From an uncultured Eubacteriales bacterium (GTDB taxonomy: Bacteria; Bacillota; Clostridia; Christensenellales; Borkfalkiaceae): a DNA stretch of 19,135 bases. Under the pieces are notes generated by a model. It was not told where the DNA came from. It did no database searches and saw nothing but the letters and a program-made list of their open reading frames with translations. Made by a program: the position numbers and the translations under genes. Each line of letters begins with the position of its first letter. Positions within the stretch are counted from its first letter, which is position 1. This document shows positions 1 to 6,118 of this stretch, in pieces. Location: assembly GCA_900543915.1 (NCBI GenBank), contig UQTB01000033.1:1-19135 (forward strand), given 5' to 3'.

Positions 1-24
1 CCCCGCCGCAAATCTGCGGCGGGG
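1..24. terminator. GC-rich hairpin, probable intrinsic terminator
   Basis: A perfect 10-bp stem (CCCCGCCGCA / TGCGGCGGGG) closes on the loop AATC at the window edge. On the plus strand GCTGTTTT follows. On the minus strand it lies 27 bases after the stop of the membrane protein at 52-963, so it may terminate that gene; any minus-strand T-run is outside the window. Confidence 0.6.
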
Positions 25-51
25 GCTGTTTTACCGTCCGCCGTCCGGCGG

Positions 52-963
52 TCACGTCAGTTCAAAGGAATAGATGCGCCCCGCATAGTCCCTGACGAAA
101 CACTTGCCCGCGGGCGCCATGCCGTCTCCCCCGTTTTTTTCCGCGGATTCCGCCGTGAGCGTCCCGTCGAACTTCCAGTCATGCGCAAGGACTTCTCCCG
201 GCAGGACCTCCTGCACGCGGTAATCCAGCGTGACCGCGAGAAATTCGTCCTGCAAATAGAGCGCCTCTCCCGCCGGCGTCACGGTATACACTTCGATGGC
301 GGTGCCCCGCTTATAGAGGGTGGAACACGTGGCGCTCTCAAGCGTTCGTCCCGAGATGTTTTCGCTCTCCACCCGCACGTAAAAAGGCGTGCCCCGCACG
401 GCAGAGCCGGGCAGAAACACCGTCACGCGGTATTCCCCCTCTTCCTGGGCCGCCGGCCGGGCGGGCGCTGCGAACGCCGGCTGAACGGAGTCCGCCTCCC
501 TTCCCGTCATCCGCTCGAAGCAAATCCCCGTAACGAGACAAACACATCCCGCGAGCAGGCCCGTTCCGCCGTAAAGGAGGGCACGCATGCGATCCCCCCG
601 CCCGGACAGAACGAACGCGGCGATCAGTCCGCCAGCCAGCAGGATGACGCCCGCAATCAGCAAAGAGACTCCCTGCAGGCGGAGTCTAATATACCCGTAA
701 TTCTGCAAATCGCGGGGAACGTCTCCGGGCTGCGGAAGGGCATTTTTCTTCAGCATGCGCCGCCAAAGGGCGAACGCAACGAACAAAACGGCGGCGATCA
801 CCGCGTGTATCCCGGCGACGACCGCGCCGATCACCCGCACACGCGGCGAACCGAAAAGCACCAAACCTCCGCCTACCGCCGCAACCAATAAACACACGCA
901 TCCGGCAACCAAAGCAAAGACGGACATTCTCTTCTGCACGATCTTCGAATCATAAAATTTCAT
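52..963 (-). CDS. Hypothetical four-helix membrane protein with C-terminal beta-rich domain
   Basis: A 303-residue protein of no family I recognise. Residues about 13-72 hold two hydrophobic helices joined by a short basic turn and ending in WRRM. Residues about 93-150 repeat the pattern and end in FERM, which suggests an internal duplication of a helical hairpin. An Ala/Pro-rich linker (about 160-172) leads to a polar domain of roughly 130 residues with alternating hydrophobic residues, probably a beta-sandwich. The topology places that domain on the same side as the N-terminus if all four helices span. The ATG at 963 is preferred because GGGAGG lies 6 nt upstream and a consensus promoter ends just before it; an open frame continues to 1086 but runs through the promoter. 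It appears monocistronic. Function unknown. Confidence 0.75.
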   Translation of the reverse strand: MKFYDSKIVQKRMSVFALVAGCVCLLVAAVGGGLVLFGSPRVRVIGAVVAGIHAVIAAVLFVAFALWRRMLKKNALPQPGDVPRDLQNYGYIRLRLQGVSLLIAGVILLAGGLIAAFVLSGRGDRMRALLYGGTGLLAGCVCLVTGICFERMTGREADSVQPAFAAPARPAAQEEGEYRVTVFLPGSAVRGTPFYVRVESENISGRTLESATCSTLYKRGTAIEVYTVTPAGEALYLQDEFLAVTLDYRVQEVLPGEVLAHDWKFDGTLTAESAEKNGGDGMAPAGKCFVRDYAGRIYSFELT

Positions 964-981
964 TTTTTTCCTCCCGCGGAT

Positions 982-1010
982 ATTATACCATACGCCCCGC
1001 CGCCTGTCAA
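982..1010 (-). promoter_or_regulatory. Consensus sigma-A promoter for the 52-963 gene
   Basis: On the minus strand TTGACA (1010-1005) and TATAAT (987-982) are separated by exactly 17 nt, a perfect match to the sigma-A consensus. Predicted transcription start is near 975, so the leader is only about 12 nt and starts essentially at the ribosome binding site. Confidence 0.9.
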
Positions 1011-1020
1011 CGGAAAAGAA

Positions 1021-1043
1021 AAAATCCCCCGCAAAGCGGATGG
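1021..1043 (-). terminator. Weak hairpin with T-run upstream of the 52-963 promoter
   Basis: Read on the minus strand, ATCCGC-TTT-GCGG with partial extension to GGAT is followed by six T residues. The stem is short (4 bp continuous, more with a GG bulge). It may be a second terminator behind the permease gene or insulate the downstream promoter. The rest of the 1042-1201 gap holds a 7-bp hairpin at 1165-1182 (CGCCGCG-cagt-CGCGGCG) and no credible gene. Confidence 0.4.
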
Positions 1044-1201
1044 CAATCATTCCTCGGGTAAAACCCGATTCTCCCCTCCTTCGCACAGGTGCGCGTAAAA
1101 TTGCAGACGTTGCCCGCTCCGCCTCTTTCCGTTCCCCTATTTACGCATCTATTTTGCGGCCGAACGCCGCGCAGTCGCGGCGGTGTTTTCGGGATACGAC
1201 A

Positions 1202-1225
1202 AAAGCCCCGCATTTGCGGGGCTTT
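1202..1225 (-). terminator. Terminator of the purine permease gene
   Basis: An 11-bp perfect stem, AAAGCCCCGCA / TGCGGGGCTTT, lies 15 nt after the permease stop codon. On the minus strand it ends in four T residues. It could act in both directions. Confidence 0.8.
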
Positions 1226-1240
1226 CGGTATTTTCGTTGA

Positions 1241-2761
1241 TCAGTGCGTGAGGAAGAACATGACCGCAAACATCAGTCCGATGATGACGGTGACCAGATT
1301 GATCTCCTTCCACTTCCCGGAGAAGAGCTTTACCAACACGTAGGTGATCAGCCCGAGACCGATACCGTAAGAGATGTTGTAGGTAAGCGGCATCATGGCG
1401 ACCGTAACGAACGCGGGCAGAGCGACGGAGGGATCCAGCCAGTCGATCTTCACGACGCAGTTCATCATCAGAACGCCGACGTAAACGAGCGCTGCGGCGG
1501 TCGCGCAAGAGGGAATGAGCTGAGCGATCGGGCTCAGGAACATCGCCACAAAGAAGAACAGCGCGACGAAGATAGAGGTAAGCCCGGTCTTGCCGCCCGC
1601 GGCGACGCCGGCGGAAGATTCGACGAACGTCGTAACCGTAGAGGTACCGAGCATCGCGCCCGTGCAGGTCGCAATCGCGTCGGCAAGCATCGCCTTGTTC
1701 ATGTTGGGAACTTCGCCGTTTTCGTCCAGCAGATTGCCGCGCGCGCAGGCGCCGTACAGCGTGCCGATGGTATCGAACATGTCGACCATGCAGAACGCGA
1801 TCGCAGACGTGATGACGACGAGGATCAGCGAACCGGTATTGTTGCCCTCGATCGCGAGGAACGCCGAGAAATCAAAGCCTTCGGTAAAGACCTTGCCCAC
1901 CGCCTGCGTGCCGAAATCGGCGAAAGCGGTAAACGGATTCCAGTTAAACGCATTTGCCACGTACCCGGTAACGACGCCGTCTTCCACCACCTGGCTGATG
2001 CCGAGGAAATAGTTGCTGGTCGCGCCGGTAATCACCCCTGCATCGTCCTTGATCAGGGTGATCGCCGAGGGATCGTAGAAGCCGGGAACGGTGAGGCCGA
2101 GCAGATAATAGAGAAGCGCGCCGCCGATGATTCCCCACAGAATGGAGCCCCTCACGTTTTTGACCGAGAGAACGGCGATCGCGATGAGGGAGGCGAAGGT
2201 CACCAGGATGGGCATTACGCTGGCCCAGGTCGCGCTGCCCAAAAAGTTCAGCGAAACGAGGTTGACGAGCGTAGCGCTGTCCCCCACGACGATGCCGGCG
2301 TTCTGCAGTCCGATAAACGCGATGAACAGACCGATACCGGCGGGGATCGCCACTTTGACGGCATCCGGAATCGCCTTGAAGATCTGCTTTCTGAGGCCGG
2401 TGACCGTCAGCAGAACGAAAATAATGCCATCCAGCAAAACGAGGACAAGCGCGTTCGCATACGAGAGCTTAAACGAAAAACAGCACGTGTACACGAAAAA
2501 CGCGTTGAGCCCCATACCGGAAGCCTGCGCCAGGGGAAGCCCGGACATCAAGCCGATGAGCACGGTGCCGACGATTGCGGAAACCGCCGTCGCGATGTAA
2601 ATCGCGCCGTAGGAAACCACGCCGAGCTCCGCAAACATTCCCGCGTTGACCATGAGGATATAGACCATGGTCATAAAAGTGGTCAAGCCTGCGAATAACT
2701 CGGTTTTTACGTTCGTTCCGTTTTCTTCCAGCTTGAACGCCTTGTTCAGAAAACCAGACAT
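1241..2761 (-). CDS. NCS2/AzgA-family nucleobase (purine) permease
   Basis: A 506-residue polytopic membrane protein of the AzgA branch of the NCS2 transporters, whose members (PbuG, PbuO, AdeP, GhxP) import adenine, hypoxanthine or guanine with protons. Family features are direct: NGTNVKTELFAGLTTFMTM near residues 14-32, GMGLNAFFVYT at 82-92, MVDMFDTIGTL at 325-335 and TFVESSAGVAAGGKTGL at 378-394, spread over about 12-14 hydrophobic segments. Length is a little above the usual 430-480; the extra residues form a loop at about 226-300. The ATG at 2761 is chosen because GGAGG lies 11 nt upstream; the upstream TTG at 2779 falls inside or before that site. It is monocistronic between its own promoter and terminator. 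Purine specificity follows from the family; the exact base cannot be told. Confidence 0.95.
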   Translation of the reverse strand: MSGFLNKAFKLEENGTNVKTELFAGLTTFMTMVYILMVNAGMFAELGVVSYGAIYIATAVSAIVGTVLIGLMSGLPLAQASGMGLNAFFVYTCCFSFKLSYANALVLVLLDGIIFVLLTVTGLRKQIFKAIPDAVKVAIPAGIGLFIAFIGLQNAGIVVGDSATLVNLVSLNFLGSATWASVMPILVTFASLIAIAVLSVKNVRGSILWGIIGGALLYYLLGLTVPGFYDPSAITLIKDDAGVITGATSNYFLGISQVVEDGVVTGYVANAFNWNPFTAFADFGTQAVGKVFTEGFDFSAFLAIEGNNTGSLILVVITSAIAFCMVDMFDTIGTLYGACARGNLLDENGEVPNMNKAMLADAIATCTGAMLGTSTVTTFVESSAGVAAGGKTGLTSIFVALFFFVAMFLSPIAQLIPSCATAAALVYVGVLMMNCVVKIDWLDPSVALPAFVTVAMMPLTYNISYGIGLGLITYVLVKLFSGKWKEINLVTVIIGLMFAVMFFLTH

Positions 2762-2790
2762 AACTAAAAAAACCTCCAAAAAAATTTCTT

Positions 2791-2868
2791 ATGTGACATC
2801 GTTCAAACCATAAAACGCCGAACGGAACCTGCGCCGATCCGGCCGAAAAATGCAATGTTTGAACACAT
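2791..2868 (-). promoter_or_regulatory. Structured 5' leader of the purine permease
   Basis: The roughly 105-nt leader begins within an inverted repeat. TTCAAAC/GTTTGAA (2802-2808 with 2857-2863) is continued by ATGTG/CACAT (2791-2795 with 2864-2868) across a 6-nt one-sided bulge. The pairing would enclose a GC-rich segment that includes the small hairpin GCCG-GAT-CGGC. I do not see the conserved core of the purine riboswitch. It could be an unclassified cis-regulatory RNA or a simple stabilising stem. Confidence 0.5.
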
Positions 2869-2872
2869 GTTT

Positions 2873-2901
2873 ATTGTAACACAACTTTCATGCCGTTTCA
2901 A
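2873..2901 (-). promoter_or_regulatory. Sigma-A promoter of the purine permease
   Basis: Minus-strand TTGAAA (2901-2896) and TACAAT (2878-2873) are separated by exactly 17 nt. Predicted start of transcription is near 2866, at the 5' arm of the leader stem. Confidence 0.85.
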
Positions 2902-2958
2902 GGTTTTTTCAAGTTTTTTTGTTTTTTTTCGGAAATCTCGGCATTTTGAATAAAATGC

Positions 2959-2986
2959 TTGTGCATTCTGTACAGAAAAATATAAA
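2959..2986 (+). promoter_or_regulatory. Candidate plus-strand promoter of an orphan transcript
   Basis: TTGTGC (2959-2964) and TATAAA (2981-2986) are separated by 16 nt. The pair is preceded by a perfect 7-bp hairpin (GCATTTT-gaat-AAAATGC, 2941-2958). No protein gene follows on the plus strand before the terminator at 3091-3137. Confidence 0.45.
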
Positions 2987-2992
2987 CCGATT

Positions 2993-3141
2993 TGCCCTTG
3001 CGCACCCATTGCAAGTTCTTTGCTTTCCTGCAGACTCCGCCGATCTTATTCACGGTCTTTCGCGGCAGAACCAGGGCAGTAAGCGAAAGTCCCGAAATAA
3101 AACAACCGCCGGCGAACGGCGGTTGTTTTATTTCGGGACGT
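2993..3141 (+). ncRNA. Candidate small RNA between the permease and LysM genes
   Basis: Transcription from the candidate promoter at 2959-2986 would give an RNA of about 145-150 nt ending at the strong hairpin 3091-3137. Inside it CTTTCGC (3057-3063) pairs with GCGAAAG (3083-3089), and GG/CC pairs extend this stem past a T/T mismatch; the stem abuts the terminator. A smaller hairpin, CTTGC/GCAAG, lies near its 5' end (2997-3015). I do not recognise the RNA family, and orientation rests only on the promoter match. From 3138 to 3300 I see no gene. Confidence 0.35.
3091..3137. terminator. Perfect 21-bp bidirectional terminator
   Basis: Positions 3091-3111 and 3117-3137 are exact reverse complements around the loop GCGAA. 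The GC-rich inner stem (ACCGCCG/CGGCGGT) is flanked by A-rich sequence on the left and TTGTTTTATTT on the right, so it can end transcription on either strand. Neither flanking gene needs it, because both have nearer signals of their own. Confidence 0.85.
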
Positions 3142-3307
3142 TTTCTCTCCTGCAATCGGCGGCGCGCAAGCCGCGCGTATGACGGCCTTTCGGCATTTGC
3201 CGCCTGAAAACTGTCCGCGTTTTCCCCCTCTTTGCCGTTATGAAAACACCTCTGCTCTTTTCCCTCTCCCGCACTTGCGTATTTCATGCGGGGCTTTAAT
3301 GAAAAAC

Positions 3308-3331
3308 GCCGGAGCGCCATACGGCTCCGGC
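3308..3331 (-). terminator. Terminator of the LysM gene
   Basis: An 8-bp stem, GCCGGAGC/GCTCCGGC (3308-3315 with 3324-3331), is followed on the minus strand by GTTTTTCATT. It lies 33 nt past the LysM stop codon. Confidence 0.8.
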
Positions 3332-3363
3332 TTCCGGGGAAAATTCCTTCTTTCGGGTCTCCG

Positions 3364-3651
3364 TCAGACGGAAAGGACGAGAAACGGAAAGAGATATTCG
3401 ATCCCGTTTTCAGAGAAAATCTCCTTTGCGGGGCGGTGAAAGCGCGCGGAAAGCGTCTCTTCCGTATCCGTCACGCCGACGCGGTAAGTGCGGGCGGGCG
3501 GCGGCGGAAGATAGAGGATATCCCCTTCCTCCGGCTCCGCGGTCAGCCCGTTTTCTCGTGCGAGCAGAACGGGAGGAACGCGGAAGCGATGGCTGAGCGA
3601 GAAGAGCGTTTCGCCCTCCCTGACGCGATAATAAAAACCGTTCATATCCAT
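3364..3651 (-). CDS. Small protein made of two LysM domains
   Basis: A 95-residue protein with two LysM peptidoglycan-binding modules in tandem. The first (about 7-49) has the classic YRVREGETLFSLSHRF start, an LLARENGL centre and a GDILYLPP end. The second (about 55-95) is more divergent: YRVGVTDTEETLSARF, then IFSENGI and FLVLSV. LysM domains bind N-acetylglucosamine-containing glycans in cell wall or spore cortex. There is no signal peptide and no catalytic domain, so how it leaves the cell, or whether it acts in the mother cell of a sporangium, is unclear. The start at 3651 has no obvious ribosome binding site; ATG at 3645 is the alternative. It is divergent from the SpoVB-like gene, which makes a sporulation or wall role plausible but unproven. 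Confidence 0.85.
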   Translation of the reverse strand: MDMNGFYYRVREGETLFSLSHRFRVPPVLLARENGLTAEPEEGDILYLPPPPARTYRVGVTDTEETLSARFHRPAKEIFSENGIEYLFPFLVLSV

Positions 3652-3671
3652 ACGTTATGCCGCGGCGGCGC

Positions 3672-3700
3672 AATTTATGCCGCTCATAAAAACCGGACAA
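3672..3700 (-). promoter_or_regulatory. Candidate promoter of the LysM gene
   Basis: Minus-strand TTGTCC (3700-3695) and TAAATT (3677-3672) are 17 nt apart, 4 of 6 matches each. It would give a leader of roughly 15 nt. The -10 box overlaps the ATG at 3677 of the divergent flippase frame, which argues that the flippase starts further downstream. Confidence 0.5.
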
Positions 3701-5299
3701 CCCGAATATCTTTTAGAGAGGCGCGATCGACGCGCCGGACAGCGAGGTGATCTTATCAGAAAGTTCTTTCGGACGGTGGCGATCGTAACGGTCTTCTCCA
3801 CCGCGGAAAAATGTTTGGGATTTTTGTATCGCATCTTCCTTTCCCGCACCATCGGGTCGGAAGGCGTGGGACTCTATCAGATCGCGCTCTCCGTGTTCGC
3901 GGTTCTGCTGACCGTGTCCTGCTCGGGGACGCCTATCACCGTCTCCCGGCTGATGACCAAATACAAGGCGAGAAATCAGAGCGCGCGCGAGGGAAAGGTC
4001 ATCACGGCTGGGCTGCTGGCCACGCTCGTCGTGTCCGTAATCCTCTTTCTCGTATTTTTCTTCGGCGCGCCGGCGTTTTCCTTTTTGTTTACGGACGAGC
4101 GCTGCCTGCCCATCTTCCGCATCATTCTGCCGGGGCTCATCGTCACCTCTCTCTATGCGGTCCTGCGGGGCGTATTCTGGGGAAACAAGGACTTTCTCTC
4201 CTATTCCATCATCGAACTGCTGGAAGAGGCCTGTATGATCCTCGTCGGGATCTTCCTGATCTCGGGCGCGACGGACATCTTCGAGGGCGCCTACGGCGCC
4301 GGCGTGGCGGTTCTCGTCTCCTATCTCTTTTCCTTTACGCTGGCGACCGTCGTCTTTTTCGTCAAGGGCGGGCGTTTCCGGAATCCGAAGAGCGAATTAA
4401 AGCCCCTCCTTTCCTCCGCCGTCCCCATCACGGCGATGCGCACGGCGAGTTCTCTCATCAATTCCCTCGTGGCAATCCTGCTCCCCATGCGCCTGGTCGC
4501 GGCGGGCATGACCAATTCGGAAGCGCTCTCCGCATTCGGCGCGGCGTTCGGCATGGCGATGCCCCTGCTGTTCGTCCCCTCGACGCTTCTCGGCTCCTTT
4601 TCTCTGGTGCTCGTGCCGGAAATATCCGAAAATTTTTACCGGGAAAAGCACGAAGCCTTAAAAGCAGACATCGAAAAAGCGCTGAAAGCCTGCCTGTTCG
4701 TCTCCTCCCTCTTCGTCCCGGCGTTCTTTGTACTGGGCGAAGAGCTGGGCGTTCTCATTTTCAACAGCTACGAGGGCGGCATCTACCTCGGGCACTCCGC
4801 TTACCTGATGTTTCTGATGAGCATTTCCAACATCAGCACCAGCATTCTCAACTCCATGGGCTTTGAGACCAATACCCTGCGGTATTTCCTGATCAGCGCG
4901 GCAATCATGCTCGCCTGCATCTGGTTTCTGCCGGCGGCGATCGGGGTATACGCGCTGCTCGTCGGGTTCACGTTCGTGTTCGGGCTCACCGCCCTTTTTA
5001 ACATGCGGCTGCTGAACAGGAAAAGCAAGCTGCCTCTTCAGTACAGAAAATTTACGCTCGTCTCCTTTTTATCCCTGCTGCCCACAGCGCTCCTGGGGGT
5101 CCTGCTCAAAAACCTCCTGTTGGACGTCATGGGAAATTTCCTGACCGTCCTCGTCGTGGGCGGGGTGTGCGTCGCGTTTCAGTTCCTCTTCTATCTCGTC
5201 TTCGCGCGGGAGGATCTCAAATGGATCCTGGAGAAACTGTCGCGGAAAAAGCGTGCTAAGCGTGCATCCGCTCAGCCGACCATCGGGACAAAAATCTGA
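3677..5299 (+). CDS. SpoVB-like polysaccharide/lipid flippase (MOP/MATE superfamily)
   Basis: An integral membrane protein of the polysaccharide transporter branch of the MOP superfamily, closest in appearance to stage V sporulation protein B and related lipid-II or O-antigen-type flippases. GFLYRIFLSRTIGSEGVGLY near residues 49-68, followed by a TPITVSRLMTKYKA segment, matches the SpoVB/MurJ-like N-terminus, and about 14 hydrophobic segments follow. Length from the ATG at 3677 is 540 residues. That ATG has no ribosome binding site and adds 25 polar residues not expected in the family. The best site, GAGGTGATC at 3744-3752, sits 7 nt (counted from GAGG) before ATC at 3755, giving a 514-residue protein starting (M)RKFFRTVAIV. 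The 3' end overlaps the convergent FolT-like gene by 44 nt. SpoVB itself is needed for spore cortex synthesis; assigning that role here is inference. Confidence 0.88.
   Translation: MPLIKTGQPEYLLERRDRRAGQRGDLIRKFFRTVAIVTVFSTAEKCLGFLYRIFLSRTIGSEGVGLYQIALSVFAVLLTVSCSGTPITVSRLMTKYKARNQSAREGKVITAGLLATLVVSVILFLVFFFGAPAFSFLFTDERCLPIFRIILPGLIVTSLYAVLRGVFWGNKDFLSYSIIELLEEACMILVGIFLISGATDIFEGAYGAGVAVLVSYLFSFTLATVVFFVKGGRFRNPKSELKPLLSSAVPITAMRTASSLINSLVAILLPMRLVAAGMTNSEALSAFGAAFGMAMPLLFVPSTLLGSFSLVLVPEISENFYREKHEALKADIEKALKACLFVSSLFVPAFFVLGEELGVLIFNSYEGGIYLGHSAYLMFLMSISNISTSILNSMGFETNTLRYFLISAAIMLACIWFLPAAIGVYALLVGFTFVFGLTALFNMRLLNRKSKLPLQYRKFTLVSFLSLLPTALLGVLLKNLLLDVMGNFLTVLVVGGVCVAFQFLFYLVFAREDLKWILEKLSRKKRAKRASAQPTIGTKI
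3720..3752 (+). promoter_or_regulatory. Extended Shine-Dalgarno site with an adjacent hairpin
   Basis: GAGGTGATC (3744-3752) is complementary to nine bases of the 16S 3' end. A 6-bp hairpin, GGCGCG-atcga-CGCGCC (3720-3736), lies just upstream. No ATG, GTG or TTG in the flippase frame lies at a usable distance; ATC at 3755 does. Confidence 0.6.
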
Positions 5300-5873
5300 C
5301 GAGAAGAAGAGAAACGGCCAGATTCGCCGCCACGCCGATCAGCTGGAAGGGGACCCGAACGGCGAGATACGCCCAGAAGGTCTTTTTTCCGTACCCGTAA
5401 ATGAGATACAGGGCGAACGTATTGAGCCCCGCCGTCACGATGAAAAAACATAAGACGAAGGAAATTACCGTCTTGAGGTAGATATTCCCCTTGCAGTACG
5501 CGAAGAGAAAGCCGGGGATAAAGCCCAGCATGCCGCTGGCGATGCCGATCACGGGGTTATACGCCCCCAGCGGAAACAAGATCCCGCAGATGAGGTCGCC
5601 GATAAAACCGACGGCAAACCCGCCGATCGGCCCGCATAAAACGCCCGCGATAAACCCGATCAGCGGGACAAAGCTCAGAAAATTGCTCCCCGAAAGCGGT
5701 ATGGTAAGGGCGTTAAACACCACCGCCAGCGCGGAAAGGACCGCGATGTAGCACAGGCGGACGGTAAAGCGCACCGCACCCAATTTTTTCTTTGGAAAAA
5801 TCAGACAGAACGCAAAGAGAACGGCCAAAATGACCAAAGAGCCAAACAGCAGCAAAACGTTTAATTCATTCAT
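5256..5873 (-). CDS. folT: ECF transporter S component, FolT (folate) family
   Basis: A 205-residue substrate-binding membrane subunit of an energy-coupling factor vitamin transporter. It would work with a shared EcfA/A'/T module that is not in this window. The core (about 36-205) has the FolT-family pattern: a first helix LCYIAVLSALAVVF, then FVPLIGFIAGVLCGPIGG, then GDLICGILFPLGAYNP at about 92-107, and a late VRVPFQLIGVAANL helix. An extra hydrophobic helix (about 6-26) followed by FPKKK precedes this core, one more than the usual six. Folate specificity is supported by the THF riboswitch directly upstream, since these riboswitches control folT and folE. ATG at 5873 has GGGAGG 8 nt upstream. 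The stop lies inside the 3' end of the convergent flippase gene. Confidence 0.92.
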   Translation of the reverse strand: MNELNVLLLFGSLVILAVLFAFCLIFPKKKLGAVRFTVRLCYIAVLSALAVVFNALTIPLSGSNFLSFVPLIGFIAGVLCGPIGGFAVGFIGDLICGILFPLGAYNPVIGIASGMLGFIPGFLFAYCKGNIYLKTVISFVLCFFIVTAGLNTFALYLIYGYGKKTFWAYLAVRVPFQLIGVAANLAVSLLLVRFLSRWSAERMHA

Positions 5874-5881
5874 GAAAAAAA

Positions 5882-5904
5882 CCTCCCGAAAAATTCGTAG
5901 AGGC
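5882..5904 (-). promoter_or_regulatory. Possible hairpin sequestering the folT ribosome binding site
   Basis: On the minus strand CCTC (5904-5901) can pair with the GAGG of the ribosome binding site, with CGAA-TTT-TTCG stacking inside. It could add translational control to the terminator just upstream, or simply be incidental. Confidence 0.35.
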
Positions 5905-5906
5905 CC

Positions 5907-5931
5907 GAAAACAAGCCCGAATCGATCGGGC
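5907..5931 (-). terminator. Riboswitch-linked intrinsic terminator before folT
   Basis: GCCCGA-tcgat-TCGGGC followed by TTGTTTT on the minus strand lies 2 nt downstream of the last paired base of the THF riboswitch. It is the natural expression platform: ligand binding would favour the terminator and lower FolT expression. Confidence 0.75.
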
Positions 5932-5932
5932 G

Positions 5933-6030
5933 ACGCAACGGACGCGCCGCGGCACCGCAGGAAAAGCTCCTTTCGTCCGCAAACGACATCCCATTTTGCG
6001 GCACTTAACGCGCCAACGGCTACTCTGCGT
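5933..6030 (-). promoter_or_regulatory. Tetrahydrofolate (THF) riboswitch
   Basis: Read on the minus strand the leader has the conserved THF riboswitch blocks in order: GAGTAG near the 5' end, GCGTTAAGTG, AATGGGATGTCGT, ACGAA and GCGGTGCC. Pairing supports it: P1 ACGCAG (6030-6025) with TTGCGT (5938-5933), an inner helix GGCGCG with CGCGTC, and P3 CCGCAAA with TTTGCGG closing the loop that carries the conserved GGGATG. THF riboswitches bind reduced folates and repress folate uptake or synthesis genes, matching the FolT-family gene 60 nt downstream. Identification is from memory of the consensus. Confidence 0.93.
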
Positions 6031-6035
6031 TAATA

Positions 6036-6064
6036 AGAATACAGGAACAAAAGAAAAAAGTCAA
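6036..6064 (-). promoter_or_regulatory. Sigma-A promoter of the THF riboswitch-folT transcript
   Basis: Minus-strand TTGACT (6064-6059) and TATTCT (6041-6036) are separated by 17 nt. The predicted start near 6029 coincides with the 5' end of the riboswitch. Confidence 0.85.
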
Positions 6065-6101
6065 CCGTTTCGCGGGGCGCGCATAAATTTTACAAATTTT
6101 G

Positions 6102-6118
6102 ACATACTGCCGGTATGT
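6102..6118 (+). repeat. Perfect inverted repeat spanning the DUF421 start codon
   Basis: ACATAC and GTATGT flank TGCCG, with the ATG of the DUF421 gene inside the right arm. No Shine-Dalgarno sequence is visible upstream, and TTGACA at 6099-6104 has no good -10 box. The element may be an operator or an RNA hairpin that hides the start codon. Confidence 0.45.

Noticed and set aside
181..891. Plus-strand open frame of 236 codons opposite the first gene
   Set aside because: Shadow of the membrane protein; composition is highly charged and the frame has no upstream signals.
1244..2698. Plus-strand open frame of 484 codons opposite the permease
   Set aside because: It is antisense to a clear NCS2 permease and its sequence is charged and repetitive (many R, D, E, H), typical of a shadow frame in GC-rich DNA.
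2762..2880. Purine riboswitch upstream of the purine permease
   Set aside because: The conserved core (TATGG, GTTTCTACC and GACTA-type blocks) is absent, although the leader is structured.
2898..3320. Minus-strand open frame of 140 codons between the permease and LysM genes
   Set aside because: It reads through a perfect 21-bp terminator and has no ribosome binding site or family resemblance.
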